DNA from: Fischerella sp. PCC 9431
GTDB lineage: Bacteria > Cyanobacteriota > Cyanobacteriia > Cyanobacteriales > Nostocaceae
Reading direction: 5' to 3'
Length of the DNA stretch: 64,000 nt
NCBI RefSeq assembly: GCF_000447295.1
Contig: NZ_KE650771.1
Coordinates: 2,622,469 to 2,686,468 of the forward strand
Positions 1 to 8,259 of this stretch are shown piece after piece. Numbering within the stretch: position 1 is the stretch's first letter; every line of letters starts with the position of its first letter. Under the pieces are notes generated by a model that did not search any database, was not told the origin of the DNA, and worked only from the letters and a program-made list of their open reading frames with translations. Both the position numbers and the translations under genes were made by a program.

Positions 1-346
1 CAGTATAGATAAAAGCCAACATTTGATTTTTTTGTTGCTTATTGTCGTATGCCCAAATGACCATATATTGATTACCTTCATAATCAAATATTTTAGGTGG
101 ACGATTTGGGACATAACGTCCTGCTTCACCAAAACTTTTATCTAGAAAATCTTGCACAGAGTTTGTTTCTACAGTTGCATAAGCAACTTCTTGGGGAGAC
201 GTAGCAACAGCGTCACCCTGACTTTCATCAACAACTTCTTCCTTCCCACGATTGCGGAAATAATCTACTGCGGCTTTAGTTCCAATAGCACCAACAGCAG
301 CAATTCCAGTACCGATGAGTATATTGCGAAGTTTGTTATTATTCAT
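1..346 (-). CDS. Hypothetical protein, C-terminus cut by window edge
   Basis: An open frame runs leftwards from an ATG at 346 to the window edge without a stop, giving at least 115 residues. The first 25 residues carry a short glycine/alanine-rich, weakly hydrophobic stretch (residues 9-22) that could be an uncleaved membrane anchor. An acidic, low-complexity segment follows, then a more structured part with a VPNRPPKIF segment near residue 80. I do not recognise the family. A purine-rich AAGG lies directly before the ATG. Frame length and amino-acid composition support coding; the function is unknown. Confidence 0.6.
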   Translation of the reverse strand, partial: MNNNKLRNILIGTGIAAVGAIGTKAAVDYFRNRGKEEVVDESQGDAVATSPQEVAYATVETNSVQDFLDKSFGEAGRYVPNRPPKIFDYEGNQYMVIWAYDNKQQKNQMLAFIYT

Positions 347-493
347 CCTTGATTGTGATTGTTAAAAACACCACAGATAATAGTCAAGCGTCAAGTGTCA
401 AGAGTCAAGCAATTTTAGATTTTGGATTGACCCCTATGTCTTCCTTGTCCTCCTTGTCCCTCTTCCCAATTTTTAATTTTTAATTGTTAATTT

Positions 494-1582
494 TTAATTG
501 TTTTGTCTCTTCACCTTTGCTAACTCGCCTGCTAAGTTGATCGCTGCTTTCATACTGGTTGCATCAGCAATTCCCTTACCTGCAATATCAAATGCTGTAC
601 CGTGATCTGGTGAAGTACGGATAAAAGGTAGACCAATAGATGTATTGACAGCGCGGTCAAATGCCATGAGTTTGACCGGAATGAGACCTTGGTCGTGGTA
701 AAGTGCCAGGTAAGCGTCTGCGGCTTTGGTTGAGTCAACACCACCGTACCAAGCTTTACCTGGCTCAACCCACATAGTATCGGGCGGAATCGGGCCATCT
801 AGCTGCCATTGGGGGCGTTTTTGCCGTTCTTGTTCTAGCCAGGGAATAATTTTATTTTGTTCTTCCTGTCCGAGTTGTCCCTGTTCACCACTGTGGGGAT
901 TTAAACCCGCGATCGCAATTTTGCCACTATCAAGACCAAAATCTTTTTCTAAACATTCCACCAGCAAATCGAGTTTTCTTGTCAGCAACTCTGGTGTTAA
1001 TGCTTCAGGTACTTGACATAAAGGTATATGTGTAGTTGCAAGTAAACACCGCAATGTCCAGTTACTGTGGGGCGATCGCGCTACGAATAACATGCCAAAT
1101 TTATCTGTACCTGACTTTTCGGCTAAAAGTTCTGTTTGCCCTGGATAATCATAACCTGCTGCTTTCCAAGCAGATTTGGCAATCGGAGCAGTCACTATCG
1201 CATCAAATTCACCTTTTTGAGTACAGGCGATCGCCCGTTCCATATAAGCAAAACTAGCTGCACCACTAGCCGCATTACCTCTCCCCATGACTATTTTGCG
1301 TTTAATTTCTTCTTCTAACGCCACATCCAGAATTGATAGATTTTCTGGATTTGCTAGAGGTACTAAATTCCCACTGACAAGAACCTTGGTATAAGTTTCC
1401 AAAATTAAATCTTGGCTACCCACAACCGTCACATCAAAATTTTTGCTTAATTCTGGATCTGCCAAAGCTTTTAATATCACTTCTGGACCGATTCCGGCTG
1501 GATCTCCCAAGGTTAGCGCTAGGCGTGGACGATGCTGTAATGGGGATATGAGGTTGTTTTGATTAGACTGTGACTGAGACAT
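494..1582 (-). CDS. pdxA: 4-hydroxythreonine-4-phosphate dehydrogenase PdxA
   Basis: PdxA oxidises 4-phosphohydroxy-L-threonine with NAD(P) in the deoxyxylulose 5-phosphate-dependent route to pyridoxal phosphate; it is a soluble cytosolic dimer. The 362-residue length fits the family plus a short N-terminal extension. GDPAGIGPE lies at residues 26-34, followed by [14 protein letters not shown] and the metal-ligand histidine segments ATTHIPL, LNPHSGE and [10 protein letters not shown]. The end carries [14 protein letters not shown]. The ATG at 1582 is the only start leaving the N-terminal motif intact. It is a single-gene unit; its 3' flank is A/T-rich with short tandem repeats. Confidence 0.96.
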   Translation of the reverse strand: MSQSQSNQNNLISPLQHRPRLALTLGDPAGIGPEVILKALADPELSKNFDVTVVGSQDLILETYTKVLVSGNLVPLANPENLSILDVALEEEIKRKIVMGRGNAASGAASFAYMERAIACTQKGEFDAIVTAPIAKSAWKAAGYDYPGQTELLAEKSGTDKFGMLFVARSPHSNWTLRCLLATTHIPLCQVPEALTPELLTRKLDLLVECLEKDFGLDSGKIAIAGLNPHSGEQGQLGQEEQNKIIPWLEQERQKRPQWQLDGPIPPDTMWVEPGKAWYGGVDSTKAADAYLALYHDQGLIPVKLMAFDRAVNTSIGLPFIRTSPDHGTAFDIAGKGIADATSMKAAINLAGELAKVKRQNN

Positions 1583-1891
1583 ATGAGCGATTTTCTGAAC
1601 ACAGCTTGTTACTTTCCTTCATTAAAACCGCCTCAATGCGATAATGTTACGTGTCACTCAATAAAGGAAAATGCAGTATAACAAATAGTGGCAGTTGCTT
1701 TGTGGCTGTCTATACAAACAATCACAAAAGCAAGCAAGACATAATATTGACTCTGCTTATTTTTATAGATAGGTTAATCTGAGAACCTGTGTCACAATAC
1801 TTCATATTAGTTTAATCCTAACAGCAGTTTTCAAAGGCTCTGGTAGACTTAACTTAATTCAACAATTCGTAAAAAAGGAGAACTACAACAA

Positions 1892-1999
1892 ATGGGCGGC
1901 GAAATATTCAATGCAGCTCTATTATCCTTTAGCTTAATTTTTGTCGGCTGGGCTTTAGGTGCGCTATTGCTAAAAGTCCAAGGTGCAGAAGAAGAATAA
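1892..1999 (+). CDS. petM: Cytochrome b6-f complex subunit VII, PetM
   Basis: A 35-residue single-span membrane protein, one of the small peripheral subunits of the cytochrome b6f complex in the thylakoid membrane. It starts [13 protein letters not shown], continues with a hydrophobic helix (about residues 7-27) and ends in the acidic tail QGAEEE, which is the PetM pattern. AAGGAG at 1875-1880 lies 11 bases before the ATG and fixes the start. The gene stands alone, 149 bases before ycf39 on the same strand. Family identity is from established PetM sequences. Confidence 0.95.
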   Translation: MGGEIFNAALLSFSLIFVGWALGALLLKVQGAEEE

Positions 2000-2026
2000 T
2001 TCTTTGATTTGCAATCCTTACCAGAC

Positions 2027-2051
2027 CGAGAGGCTTTGCTGTAGTCTCTCG
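2027..2051 (+). terminator. Possible stem-loop after petM
   Basis: CGAGAG at 2027-2032 pairs with CTCTCG at 2046-2051 around a 13-base loop, 28 bases after the petM stop. No T-run follows, so intrinsic termination is uncertain; it may only stabilise the short petM mRNA. Confidence 0.35.
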
Positions 2052-2148
2052 CTCCTGTCATCGTGTTAAAAAAATGTAAACTTTTGTTTGCTCATCTAAT
2101 TCTGTTAAGATTTTATTCATAAAAGTTTAAGTTTTGTAAAAAACCCTC

Positions 2149-3132
2149 ATGACATTATTAATTGTCGGTGCCACCGGCACCTTGGGAAGACAAGTGGCTC
2201 GTCGTGCCATCGATGAGGGGTATAAAGTACGTTGTCTTGTCCGGAGTGCTAAGAAAGCCGCATTTCTCAAAGAATGGGGTGCGGAACTTGTACCAGGAGA
2301 CCTGTGCTACCCCCAGACATTAAAAGCTGCATTAGAAGGTGTAACCGCCGTAATTGATGCGGCTACATCTCGTCCTACCGATTCATTGAGTATTAAACAA
2401 GTGGATTGGGAGGGCAAGGTATCTTTAATTCAAGCTTGTTTAGCAGCAGGTGTAGAGCGCTTTATATTCTTTTCCATACTGGATGCCGACAAATACCCAG
2501 AAGTCCCACTGATGGAAATTAAGCGGTGTACAGAAATTTATTTAACCGAATCGGGCTTAAACTATACCACATTACAACTAGCCGGCTTTATGCAGGGCTT
2601 GATTGGTCAATATGGAATCCCCATTTTAGAAAATCAGCCAGTTTGGGTGACAGGTGAATCTTCGCCTATTGCCTACATGGATACTCAGGATATAGCTAAA
2701 TTTGCAGTTCGGGCATTGAGTGTACCAGAAACCGAAAAACGGACTTTCCCTGTTGTGGGTACTCGTGCTTGGAGTGCAGAAGAAATAATTAGCTTGTGCG
2801 AACGCCTATCAGGCAGAGAAGCTAGAATCACACGGATGCCAATTAATTTACTGCGTACTGTCCGCAAAACGCTCCGCTTCTTCCAGTGGGGATGGAATGT
2901 TGCAGACAGGCTGGCATTTACAGAAGTACTAGCAAGTGGTAAACCTCTCAATGCTTCGATGGATGAAGCATACCAAGTTTTTGGCTTTGATTCCAAAGAC
3001 ACCACAACCCTAGAAAGCTACTTGCAAGAGTACTTCAATCGGATTATGAAGAAACTTAAAGAGCTAGATTACGAGAAAAATAAAAAGAAAAAAGACAAAA
3101 AGACTCCTTTTAAAAAAGTTAATAGTCAATAG
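2149..3132 (+). CDS. ycf39: Ycf39-type atypical short-chain dehydrogenase, photosystem II assembly factor
   Basis: A 327-residue NmrA-like Rossmann protein. GATGTLGRQVARRA at residues 7-20 is the NAD(P)-binding loop; the catalytic YxxxK of true short-chain dehydrogenases is absent, as in atypical SDRs. Length and overall pattern match Ycf39 (HCF244 in plants), which in Synechocystis binds high-light-inducible proteins and helps insert chlorophyll into newly made D1. The C-terminal 25 residues are very lysine-rich. Its place behind petM fits a thylakoid assembly role. A general NmrA-like reductase is the alternative; I favour Ycf39 from length and sequence. Confidence 0.85.
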   Translation: MTLLIVGATGTLGRQVARRAIDEGYKVRCLVRSAKKAAFLKEWGAELVPGDLCYPQTLKAALEGVTAVIDAATSRPTDSLSIKQVDWEGKVSLIQACLAAGVERFIFFSILDADKYPEVPLMEIKRCTEIYLTESGLNYTTLQLAGFMQGLIGQYGIPILENQPVWVTGESSPIAYMDTQDIAKFAVRALSVPETEKRTFPVVGTRAWSAEEIISLCERLSGREARITRMPINLLRTVRKTLRFFQWGWNVADRLAFTEVLASGKPLNASMDEAYQVFGFDSKDTTTLESYLQEYFNRIMKKLKELDYEKNKKKKDKKTPFKKVNSQ

Positions 3133-3279
3133 TCATTGGTCAATGGTCAATGGTCAACGCTCAAAAACTATCAGCAAATGACAAATGACTAATTGACCAC
3201 TAACTAATGACTAAATTGACCAAAGTATGTCACGATTAACATAATTAAAGAGCAGCGCCTAAAGATTGGATATTTGAGT

Positions 3280-4197
3280 GTGCCGAAAGTAGGCATTATC
3301 TACAACGACGTTAAACCGATAGCGGGTCGCGTCGCTATTGAACTTAAAGAAAAGTTCACCGCCCACGGTTGGGATGTCTGCATCACAACTGGCATCGGTG
3401 GCATGTTGGGCTACTCTACCCCAGAAAGTCCTATATGTCACACACCTATTGAGGGTTTGACACCTCCTGGTTTCGACCCGGAAACAAAATTTGCTGTCGT
3501 GCTAGGGGGAGATGGCACGGTCTTGGCAGCATCGCGTTTAGTTGCTGCTTGTGGTGTCCCCATGCTCACTGTAAATACAGGTCACATGGGATTTTTGACG
3601 GAAACTTACCTCAATCAACTGCCACAAGCAATAGATCAGCTAATTGCGGATCAGTATGAAGTTGAAGAGCGAGCAATGCTCACTGTCAGAGTGTTTCGAG
3701 GAGATTCAATCCTGTGGGAAGCCCTCTGTTTGAATGAAATGGTGCTACATCGAGAACCATTAACCTCAATGTGCCATTTTGAAATTGCAATAGGTCGTCA
3801 CGCACCAGTTGATATTGCTGCTGATGGTGTGATTATTTCTACACCAACAGGTTCTACGGCTTATTCATTGAGTGCTGGTGGACCAGTTGTAATTCCAGGT
3901 GTACCAGCATTACAGCTAGTCCCTATTTGTCCCCATTCTTTGGCATCAAGGGCATTGGTATTTCCTGATACAGAACAAGTCAACATTTACCCAGTCAATA
4001 CTCCTCGATTGGTCATGGTAGTTGATGGCAATGGCGGGTGTTATGTTTTGCCAGACGATCGCGTCAATGTAGAGCGATCGCAATACTGTGCTAGATTTAT
4101 TCGCCTGCAACCGCCAGAATTCTTCCGAGTTCTCAGGGAAAAACTAGGTTGGGGTTTACCACATATTGCCAAACCGACCTCAGTGGAATTGCCATAA
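3280..4197 (+). CDS. nadK: NAD kinase
   Basis: Phosphorylates NAD to [19 protein letters not shown] segment near residues 74-87 holds the GGDG motif for ATP/NAD, and [15 protein letters not shown] is the second conserved motif. Length is 305 residues from the GTG at 3280. A TTG at 3274 would add two residues, but the purine run ending at 3270 is too close to it and correctly spaced for the GTG, and family members usually begin M-P-K-x-G-I-I-Y. Cyanobacteria commonly carry two NAD kinases; which paralogue this is cannot be settled here. Confidence 0.93.
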   Translation: MPKVGIIYNDVKPIAGRVAIELKEKFTAHGWDVCITTGIGGMLGYSTPESPICHTPIEGLTPPGFDPETKFAVVLGGDGTVLAASRLVAACGVPMLTVNTGHMGFLTETYLNQLPQAIDQLIADQYEVEERAMLTVRVFRGDSILWEALCLNEMVLHREPLTSMCHFEIAIGRHAPVDIAADGVIISTPTGSTAYSLSAGGPVVIPGVPALQLVPICPHSLASRALVFPDTEQVNIYPVNTPRLVMVVDGNGGCYVLPDDRVNVERSQYCARFIRLQPPEFFRVLREKLGWGLPHIAKPTSVELP

Positions 4198-4198
4198 T

Positions 4199-4348
4199 CA
4201 GTTATCAGTTAGAGACGCGATGATACTCTTACCTTGAAGCCGCTCTTGCGAGCGTCTACGCGTCTGTACAATTATTCAGTTATCAAATGAAATTGGTGAC
4301 AGTTAACAGTTAACTGATTCATGCCCAATCCCCAATCCCCAATCCCCA
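4199..4348 (+). repeat. Composite repeat, copy A (upstream of nblR)
   Basis: The order of modules is: ATCAGTTATCAGTTAGAGACGCGAT, in two overlapping CAGTTA units followed by a degenerate GAGACGCGAT palindrome; GCGTCTGTAC; CAGTTATCAAAT; GTTAACTGATTCATGCCC; then a heptamer array of CCCAATC (4324-4348). The same modules in the same order recur after nblR (5268-5449) and at 23056-23330. The 4198-4578 gap holds this and a second heptamer run, with no gene visible. Confidence 0.7.
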
Positions 4349-4532
4349 TTACCTAAATATTAAACAAGAGATTAAATTTTCTGCGTGTAGAGTTTTTTAT
4401 TGTTAAAGCTATAGTTTGACGTGCTACAACATTTGAGATAGCGTGTCAAATCAGGATAATATCTATCACTGTAAACTTGTTAATTACGCTTATAACTGGT
4501 GTACAAGCGTTCTTTAGAACATTTGTACGCAT

Positions 4533-4567
4533 CCAAAATCTAAAATCTAAAATCTAAAATCCAAAAT
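4533..4567 (+). repeat. Heptamer STRR (AAAATCT) just before nblR
   Basis: Four to five copies of a 7-bp AAAATCT-type unit directly upstream of the nblR start. The same unit recurs around 58120-58146 and 63450-63480. This is a known class of cyanobacterial short tandem repeat; here it occupies the region where the nblR 5' leader should be. Confidence 0.7.
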
Positions 4568-4578
4568 TCAACATCCAT

Positions 4579-5265
4579 ATGACGTTTGCTCACAACCCCT
4601 GTGTTTTGGTGATTGAAAGCGACGAGAGTCTGGCTCATCAGATCGCTTTTGATTTGAAAGAATCTGGCTATGATTCTGTTGTGGCTCATGATGGGGTGAA
4701 CGGTTTACTACAAAGCCGTGATCGCCAACCAGCTTTAGTTGTGATCGACCGGATGCTAGCAGGAGAGTCTGGGTTGTCTTTGTGTAAAAATCTGAGAACT
4801 ACCGGAGTGCGATCGCCTGTGTTGGTCTTAATGGCACGGGATACAGTTGATGATCGCATAGCTTGCCTAGAAGCAGGTGCTGATGACTATTTTCTTAAGC
4901 CTTATCGTTCAGAAGATTTTTTAAACTTAATTCGCCTCTACTTAAAACCTGATGTAGACACCACAGAACAGTTACGTTTTGCCGATTTGGTTTTAGACCT
5001 CGCCACCCGCCGCGCTATTTATAATGGGCGAGCGATCGACTTGACAATGAAAGAATTTGAATTACTAAAATATCTGATGGAACATCCCCGCGAAGTCCTA
5101 ACCCGCGAACAGATTTTAGAAAATGTTTGGGGTTATGACTTCATGGGCGAATCAAATGTGATAGAAGTATATATTCGTTACCTACGTTTAAAAATAGAGG
5201 ACGAAGGACAAAAGCGCTTAATTCAAACAGTGCGCGGTGTCGGTTATGTTTTGAGAGAATCTTAG
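4579..5265 (+). CDS. nblR: NblR-type response regulator (OmpR/PhoB family)
   Basis: A 228-residue regulator: receiver domain at about residues 9-122 and winged-helix DNA-binding domain at about 130-226, ending in the usual QTVRGVGYVLRES. The putative phosphoacceptor is D57 and the conserved lysine is K107, but the acidic pocket is only E13/S14 and the usual Thr/Ser after strand 4 is Met85. NblR controls phycobilisome degradation and survival under nutrient or light stress, and Synechococcus NblR is documented as working independently of phosphorylation, which fits this degraded pocket. No partner kinase is adjacent. Paralogous OmpR-type regulators are the alternative. Confidence 0.75.
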   Translation: MTFAHNPCVLVIESDESLAHQIAFDLKESGYDSVVAHDGVNGLLQSRDRQPALVVIDRMLAGESGLSLCKNLRTTGVRSPVLVLMARDTVDDRIACLEAGADDYFLKPYRSEDFLNLIRLYLKPDVDTTEQLRFADLVLDLATRRAIYNGRAIDLTMKEFELLKYLMEHPREVLTREQILENVWGYDFMGESNVIEVYIRYLRLKIEDEGQKRLIQTVRGVGYVLRES

Positions 5266-5267
5266 TT

Positions 5268-5355
5268 CAGTTATCAGTTAGAGACGCGATTAATCGCGTC
5301 TGTACAGTTATCAGTTATCAAATTAAACTGGTCACTGTCAACTGTTAACTGATTC
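5268..5355 (+). repeat. Composite repeat, copy B (downstream of nblR)
   Basis: Begins three bases after the nblR stop codon. Shares module order with 4199-4348: CAGTTATCAGTTA, then a perfect 20-bp palindrome at 5282-5301 (AGACGCGATT and its complement), then CAGTTATCAAATTAAACTGG and GTTAACTGATTCATGCCC leading into a heptamer array. The palindrome could also work as a terminator hairpin for nblR, though no T-run follows. Confidence 0.75.
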
Positions 5356-5449
5356 ATGCCCAATGCCCAATGCCCAATGCCCAATGCCCAATGCCCAATG
5401 CCCAATGCCCAATGCCCAATGCCCCATGCCCAATGCCCAATGCCCAATG
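5356..5449 (+). repeat. Heptamer STRR (ATGCCCA), about 13 copies
   Basis: Thirteen tandem 7-bp units with one CCCCATG variant. The last unit provides the ATG of the downstream DUF192 gene, so the array replaces the normal ribosome-binding region. Because 7 is not a multiple of 3, every copy lost or gained changes the reading frame of any start inside the array. Confidence 0.85.
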
Positions 5450-5992
5450 ACTAAAACCATCCTTTCTATTGTATTAGGTGTGCTGTTAATAGGCTGTTCA
5501 TCTCCTACAACAGCGAAATCTTCCACACACACACCTAGTTCTCAAATTCAACCAGTGAAAACTGAGCAATTATCACTTGATACAAGTAAGGGTCAGCAGT
5601 TACCTATTTCTGCTCAGGCTGTTGTTCCCAATGGCACCAAGATAGATTTGGAAGTGGCACAAACCCCAGAACAACAAGCAATGGGGTTAATGTATCGACC
5701 TGCTTTAGGCGCAAATCGAGGAATGTTGTTTCAATTTTCTACGCCGATGGCAGTCAGTTTTTGGATGAAAAATGTGCCTGTATCTCTAGATATGGTTTTT
5801 CTACGAAAAGGAGTTGTGCAGGCGATCGCTGCTGCTGTTCCACCTTGTACTGCTGATCCCTGTCCTACTTATGGACCTAAAACCCAAGTAGATCAAGTCA
5901 TCGAACTGCGTTCTGGACGAACTAGCGAGCTAGGATTAAAAAAAGGAGATATTGTTAAAATTGCTTACTTAGACTCAGGCAAATTACGGTGA
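5447..5992 (+). CDS. DUF192 lipoprotein
   Basis: A 181-residue protein. Residues 1-17 form a lipoprotein signal ending in the lipobox LLIGC (Cys17), so the mature protein should be membrane-anchored on the outer face of the inner membrane. A low-complexity Ser/Thr linker runs to about residue 55, then a DUF192 domain with the characteristic [19 protein letters not shown] and [14 protein letters not shown] segments. Function of DUF192 is unknown. The ATG at 5447 is chosen because it places the signal peptide first; upstream in-frame ATGs lie inside the heptamer array and would add a nonsense MPNAQC repeat. Confidence 0.85.
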   Translation: MTKTILSIVLGVLLIGCSSPTTAKSSTHTPSSQIQPVKTEQLSLDTSKGQQLPISAQAVVPNGTKIDLEVAQTPEQQAMGLMYRPALGANRGMLFQFSTPMAVSFWMKNVPVSLDMVFLRKGVVQAIAAAVPPCTADPCPTYGPKTQVDQVIELRSGRTSELGLKKGDIVKIAYLDSGKLR

Positions 5993-6510
5993 TAGTAAAT
6001 CATACTATGATGCTAAAACGCTTATACAACAAGATATGAGAAATTTTTGATAAAAAAATAGTTAATGGGCTGGTAAAAAAGTTAATAGTAAAGTTAATAT
6101 TTAATACAGTGTCAAAGCGATAGGCCCTGACGTCTTCAAGCCGGGGCCTGTGTTTTGGCTTTCTGTAACTAAAATCTATCTTTTGGCGTACGTGTAAAGA
6201 TTCGCCAATGAGCGATTATTTAGCTAAGGAATCCTTCTCACTACAGGTGTATTTAGCTAAACAACTGAGGTAAAAAGGATAAACCTAATTTAGCTAGGTT
6301 AGCTACTCGATATTTATAAAGCAAAAGTAGCGCTACAATTGATAACTTCAACAGTGCTTTTATTCAAAAACACAGGAGACACAAGCACCATTTATGGGTT
6401 GATCGTGTTAACTCAGTGGCTGATAAAAGGCTTGCTGTAATCTCTATCAACTACTTCATAACAGTAGTCTGAGGGAGACACATAAACAATGTAAGGGGGT
6501 GAACTACAAA
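5993..6510. other. Intergenic region with one hairpin
   Basis: No convincing gene. AGGCCC at 6122-6127 pairs with GGGCCT at 6144-6149, with GACGTC in the loop; this could be the DUF192 terminator or part of an untranslated RNA. The rest is A/T-rich leader for the next gene, with AAGGGGG at 6493-6499 as its ribosome-binding site. Confidence 0.4.
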
Positions 6511-6705
6511 ATGCTACCATCTAACTACACACAACTGATTCGTTTTCTGCAAGAGGATTTGGCAATTTCTGCGGCTTCTATTAATGTCGCACTCCGCCAC
6601 AGCAAGCAAGATCCCGGACCTTTGCCAATGATTCTTTGGCAATATGGGTTGATAACTCTCGAACAGTTAGAACAAATCTACGACTGGATGGAAACTGCGG
6701 CATAG
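6511..6705 (+). CDS. DUF2949 small protein
   Basis: A 64-residue soluble protein with the pattern of the cyanobacterial DUF2949 family: a TQLIRFLQEDLAISAASI helix, a PGPLPMILWQYGLITLEQL segment and a short acidic end. It resembles the start of GspE/PilB-type N-terminal helical domains (inference). The ATG at 6511 sits about 11 bases after AAGGGGG; an in-frame GTG at 6499 would overlap that ribosome-binding site. Function unknown. A clear hairpin at 6825-6854 follows. Confidence 0.8.
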   Translation: MLPSNYTQLIRFLQEDLAISAASINVALRHSKQDPGPLPMILWQYGLITLEQLEQIYDWMETAA

Positions 6706-6824
6706 ATTAGGGATAGCTCGTGGAAGGGAACAAAAAATGTATAACCAACTGTGCTTCCTACGAAGATTCGCAAGAAGGAAAGTTAGCTTAAGTAATTTAT
6801 ACTGTTTCACTTATAACAAGTTAC

Positions 6825-6862
6825 AAGAGCGGGTTGATAATTCAGCCCGCTCTTCAAATTTG
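6825..6862 (+). terminator. Probable intrinsic terminator after the DUF2949 gene
   Basis: AAGAGCGGG at 6825-6833 pairs perfectly with CCCGCTCTT at 6846-6854 around a 12-base loop, followed by an A/T-rich tail (CAAATTTG). It lies 120 bases after the DUF2949 stop. The remaining 6863-7050 stretch shows nothing beyond the leader of the next gene. Confidence 0.6.
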
Positions 6863-7050
6863 TTAACAATTTATTATTGGTCATTTGTCTACTAGAGAGC
6901 CGATTCAGTAGAAGTACTTGACTTAAAACACAAGATATGAGCGCCCAAGGAGCGCGATCGCATAATATTTAAAACTATATCTGTAAGTCTGCCTTTTGGC
7001 ATTGGTTCAATATCTGGGAAAGAAAAATACCTGGCGTTGAGGAGTGAGTA

Positions 7051-8103
7051 GTGCAAGAGTTTGAGTTTGATGTTTTTCTAGCTCACAATAGCAAAGACAA
7101 GCCTCAAGTCAGAGCGATCGCTGAACAACTCACTCGCTACAATCTCAAACCGTGGTTTGATGAAGAGCAAATTTTTCCAGGAGACAATATTCAGCAAGTT
7201 GTTTTTCAAGGAATTTCTCAGTCTAAAGTTGGTGCTTTCTTTATTAGTCAAAATGGCTTGGGGACTTTTCAGGAGAATCTCGAACTTGGTGCAATCATCC
7301 AATTTTTTCTGAAAAAACACAAAAACCAAGGTTTTCGTGTAATTCCCATTCTACTTGGAATCAATGATATTCCAGACAGTTTATTTTATTTGAGTCAATG
7401 GGCGTGGATTCAATTTACCAGTTTCAATGATCAAGCAGCATTAAAAAGTTTAATACGTGGGATTAAAGGTCGAGGTGCAGATGTACAAGCACCACCAGTA
7501 ATTCAAATCCCGGATATACCCCTGATAATTGAGCCAAAACAACCTCAAACAGATGACCTCGCCTCAGAAAAAGGTATAGACTACACCAGACTACGTGATT
7601 TATTGAAAGCAGGGGAATGGAAAGAGGCTGATAAAGAAACTTATCAGGTGATGATTCAGGTTGTAGGTAAGAAAGATGGTGATTGGTTTACTTCAGACGA
7701 ACTGTTAAATTTTCCTTGCACTGACTTACACACAATTGATCAACTGTGGGTAAAGTACAGCGATGGACACTTTGGCTTTAGCGTCCAAAAGGAAATTTAC
7801 CTCAGTGTTGGTGGTAAAGCTGACGGTAAGTATTACCAAGCAGCGTGGGAGAAGTTTGGCGATCGCGTGGGGTGGAGAGTGAAAAGCAAGTGGATATACT
7901 ATATAAACATCACTTTTGATACTTTAGCTCCAAGGGGACACCTCCCAGTGATTTGGTGGGGTGGTTGGTTTAGTGGCAAAGTTTGGGTTTTAGATATGGG
8001 TTTATTTAATGGTTGGGTCGTTGGGGGAAGTGGTCGGATCTCTTCTCTCGCATCAAGACTTGTAAAGTGTAATAGTTACTTATTAACATCGTCTGATTCA
8101 TAG
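7051..8103 (+). CDS. TIR-GUN4 fusion protein
   Basis: A 350-residue two-domain protein. Residues 4-140 form a TIR domain: FDVFLAHNSKDK opens it, LKPWFDEEQIFPGD is the box-2-like loop, and VGAFFISQNGLG follows. Residues 177 to about 338 form a GUN4 domain (DYTRLRDLLKAGEWKEAD, LWVKYSDGHFGFSVQKEIY, GWRVKSKWIYY, ending SRLVKC). GUN4 binds protoporphyrin IX and Mg-protoporphyrin and stimulates Mg-chelatase; TIR domains are scaffolds or NAD+-cleaving enzymes. The usual WQxEE-like helix reads TFQENLE, so catalytic competence is uncertain. The GTG start is set by GAGGAG at 7039-7044. Stands alone between terminators and a TPR gene. Confidence 0.88.
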   Translation: MQEFEFDVFLAHNSKDKPQVRAIAEQLTRYNLKPWFDEEQIFPGDNIQQVVFQGISQSKVGAFFISQNGLGTFQENLELGAIIQFFLKKHKNQGFRVIPILLGINDIPDSLFYLSQWAWIQFTSFNDQAALKSLIRGIKGRGADVQAPPVIQIPDIPLIIEPKQPQTDDLASEKGIDYTRLRDLLKAGEWKEADKETYQVMIQVVGKKDGDWFTSDELLNFPCTDLHTIDQLWVKYSDGHFGFSVQKEIYLSVGGKADGKYYQAAWEKFGDRVGWRVKSKWIYYINITFDTLAPRGHLPVIWWGGWFSGKVWVLDMGLFNGWVVGGSGRISSLASRLVKCNSYLLTSSDS

Positions 8104-8259
8104 ATAACATCGCGACATTTGTGACTAACATCGTGATGCTCATTATGAATGAGATGATTTTCACACAAACCTAAAACCGATCGCAATGAGAACCCTGAGC
8201 CAAGGAAGTAACATGAATAAAGATGGGAAATGATGAAAGCTACCAATAACAAATGACAA

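Noticed and set aside
152-352. Plus-strand frame at the left edge
   Set aside because: Antisense to a longer partial frame on the minus strand with better composition.
1849-2061. Open frame antisense to petM
   Set aside because: Explained by petM, which is clearly coding with a ribosome-binding site.
5363-5446. Extended N-terminus of the DUF192 protein
   Set aside because: It would be an MPNAQC repeat encoded by the heptamer array and would precede the signal peptide.
6122-6149. Named small RNA or riboswitch
   Set aside because: Only one 6-bp stem is visible; no match to a family that I can name.
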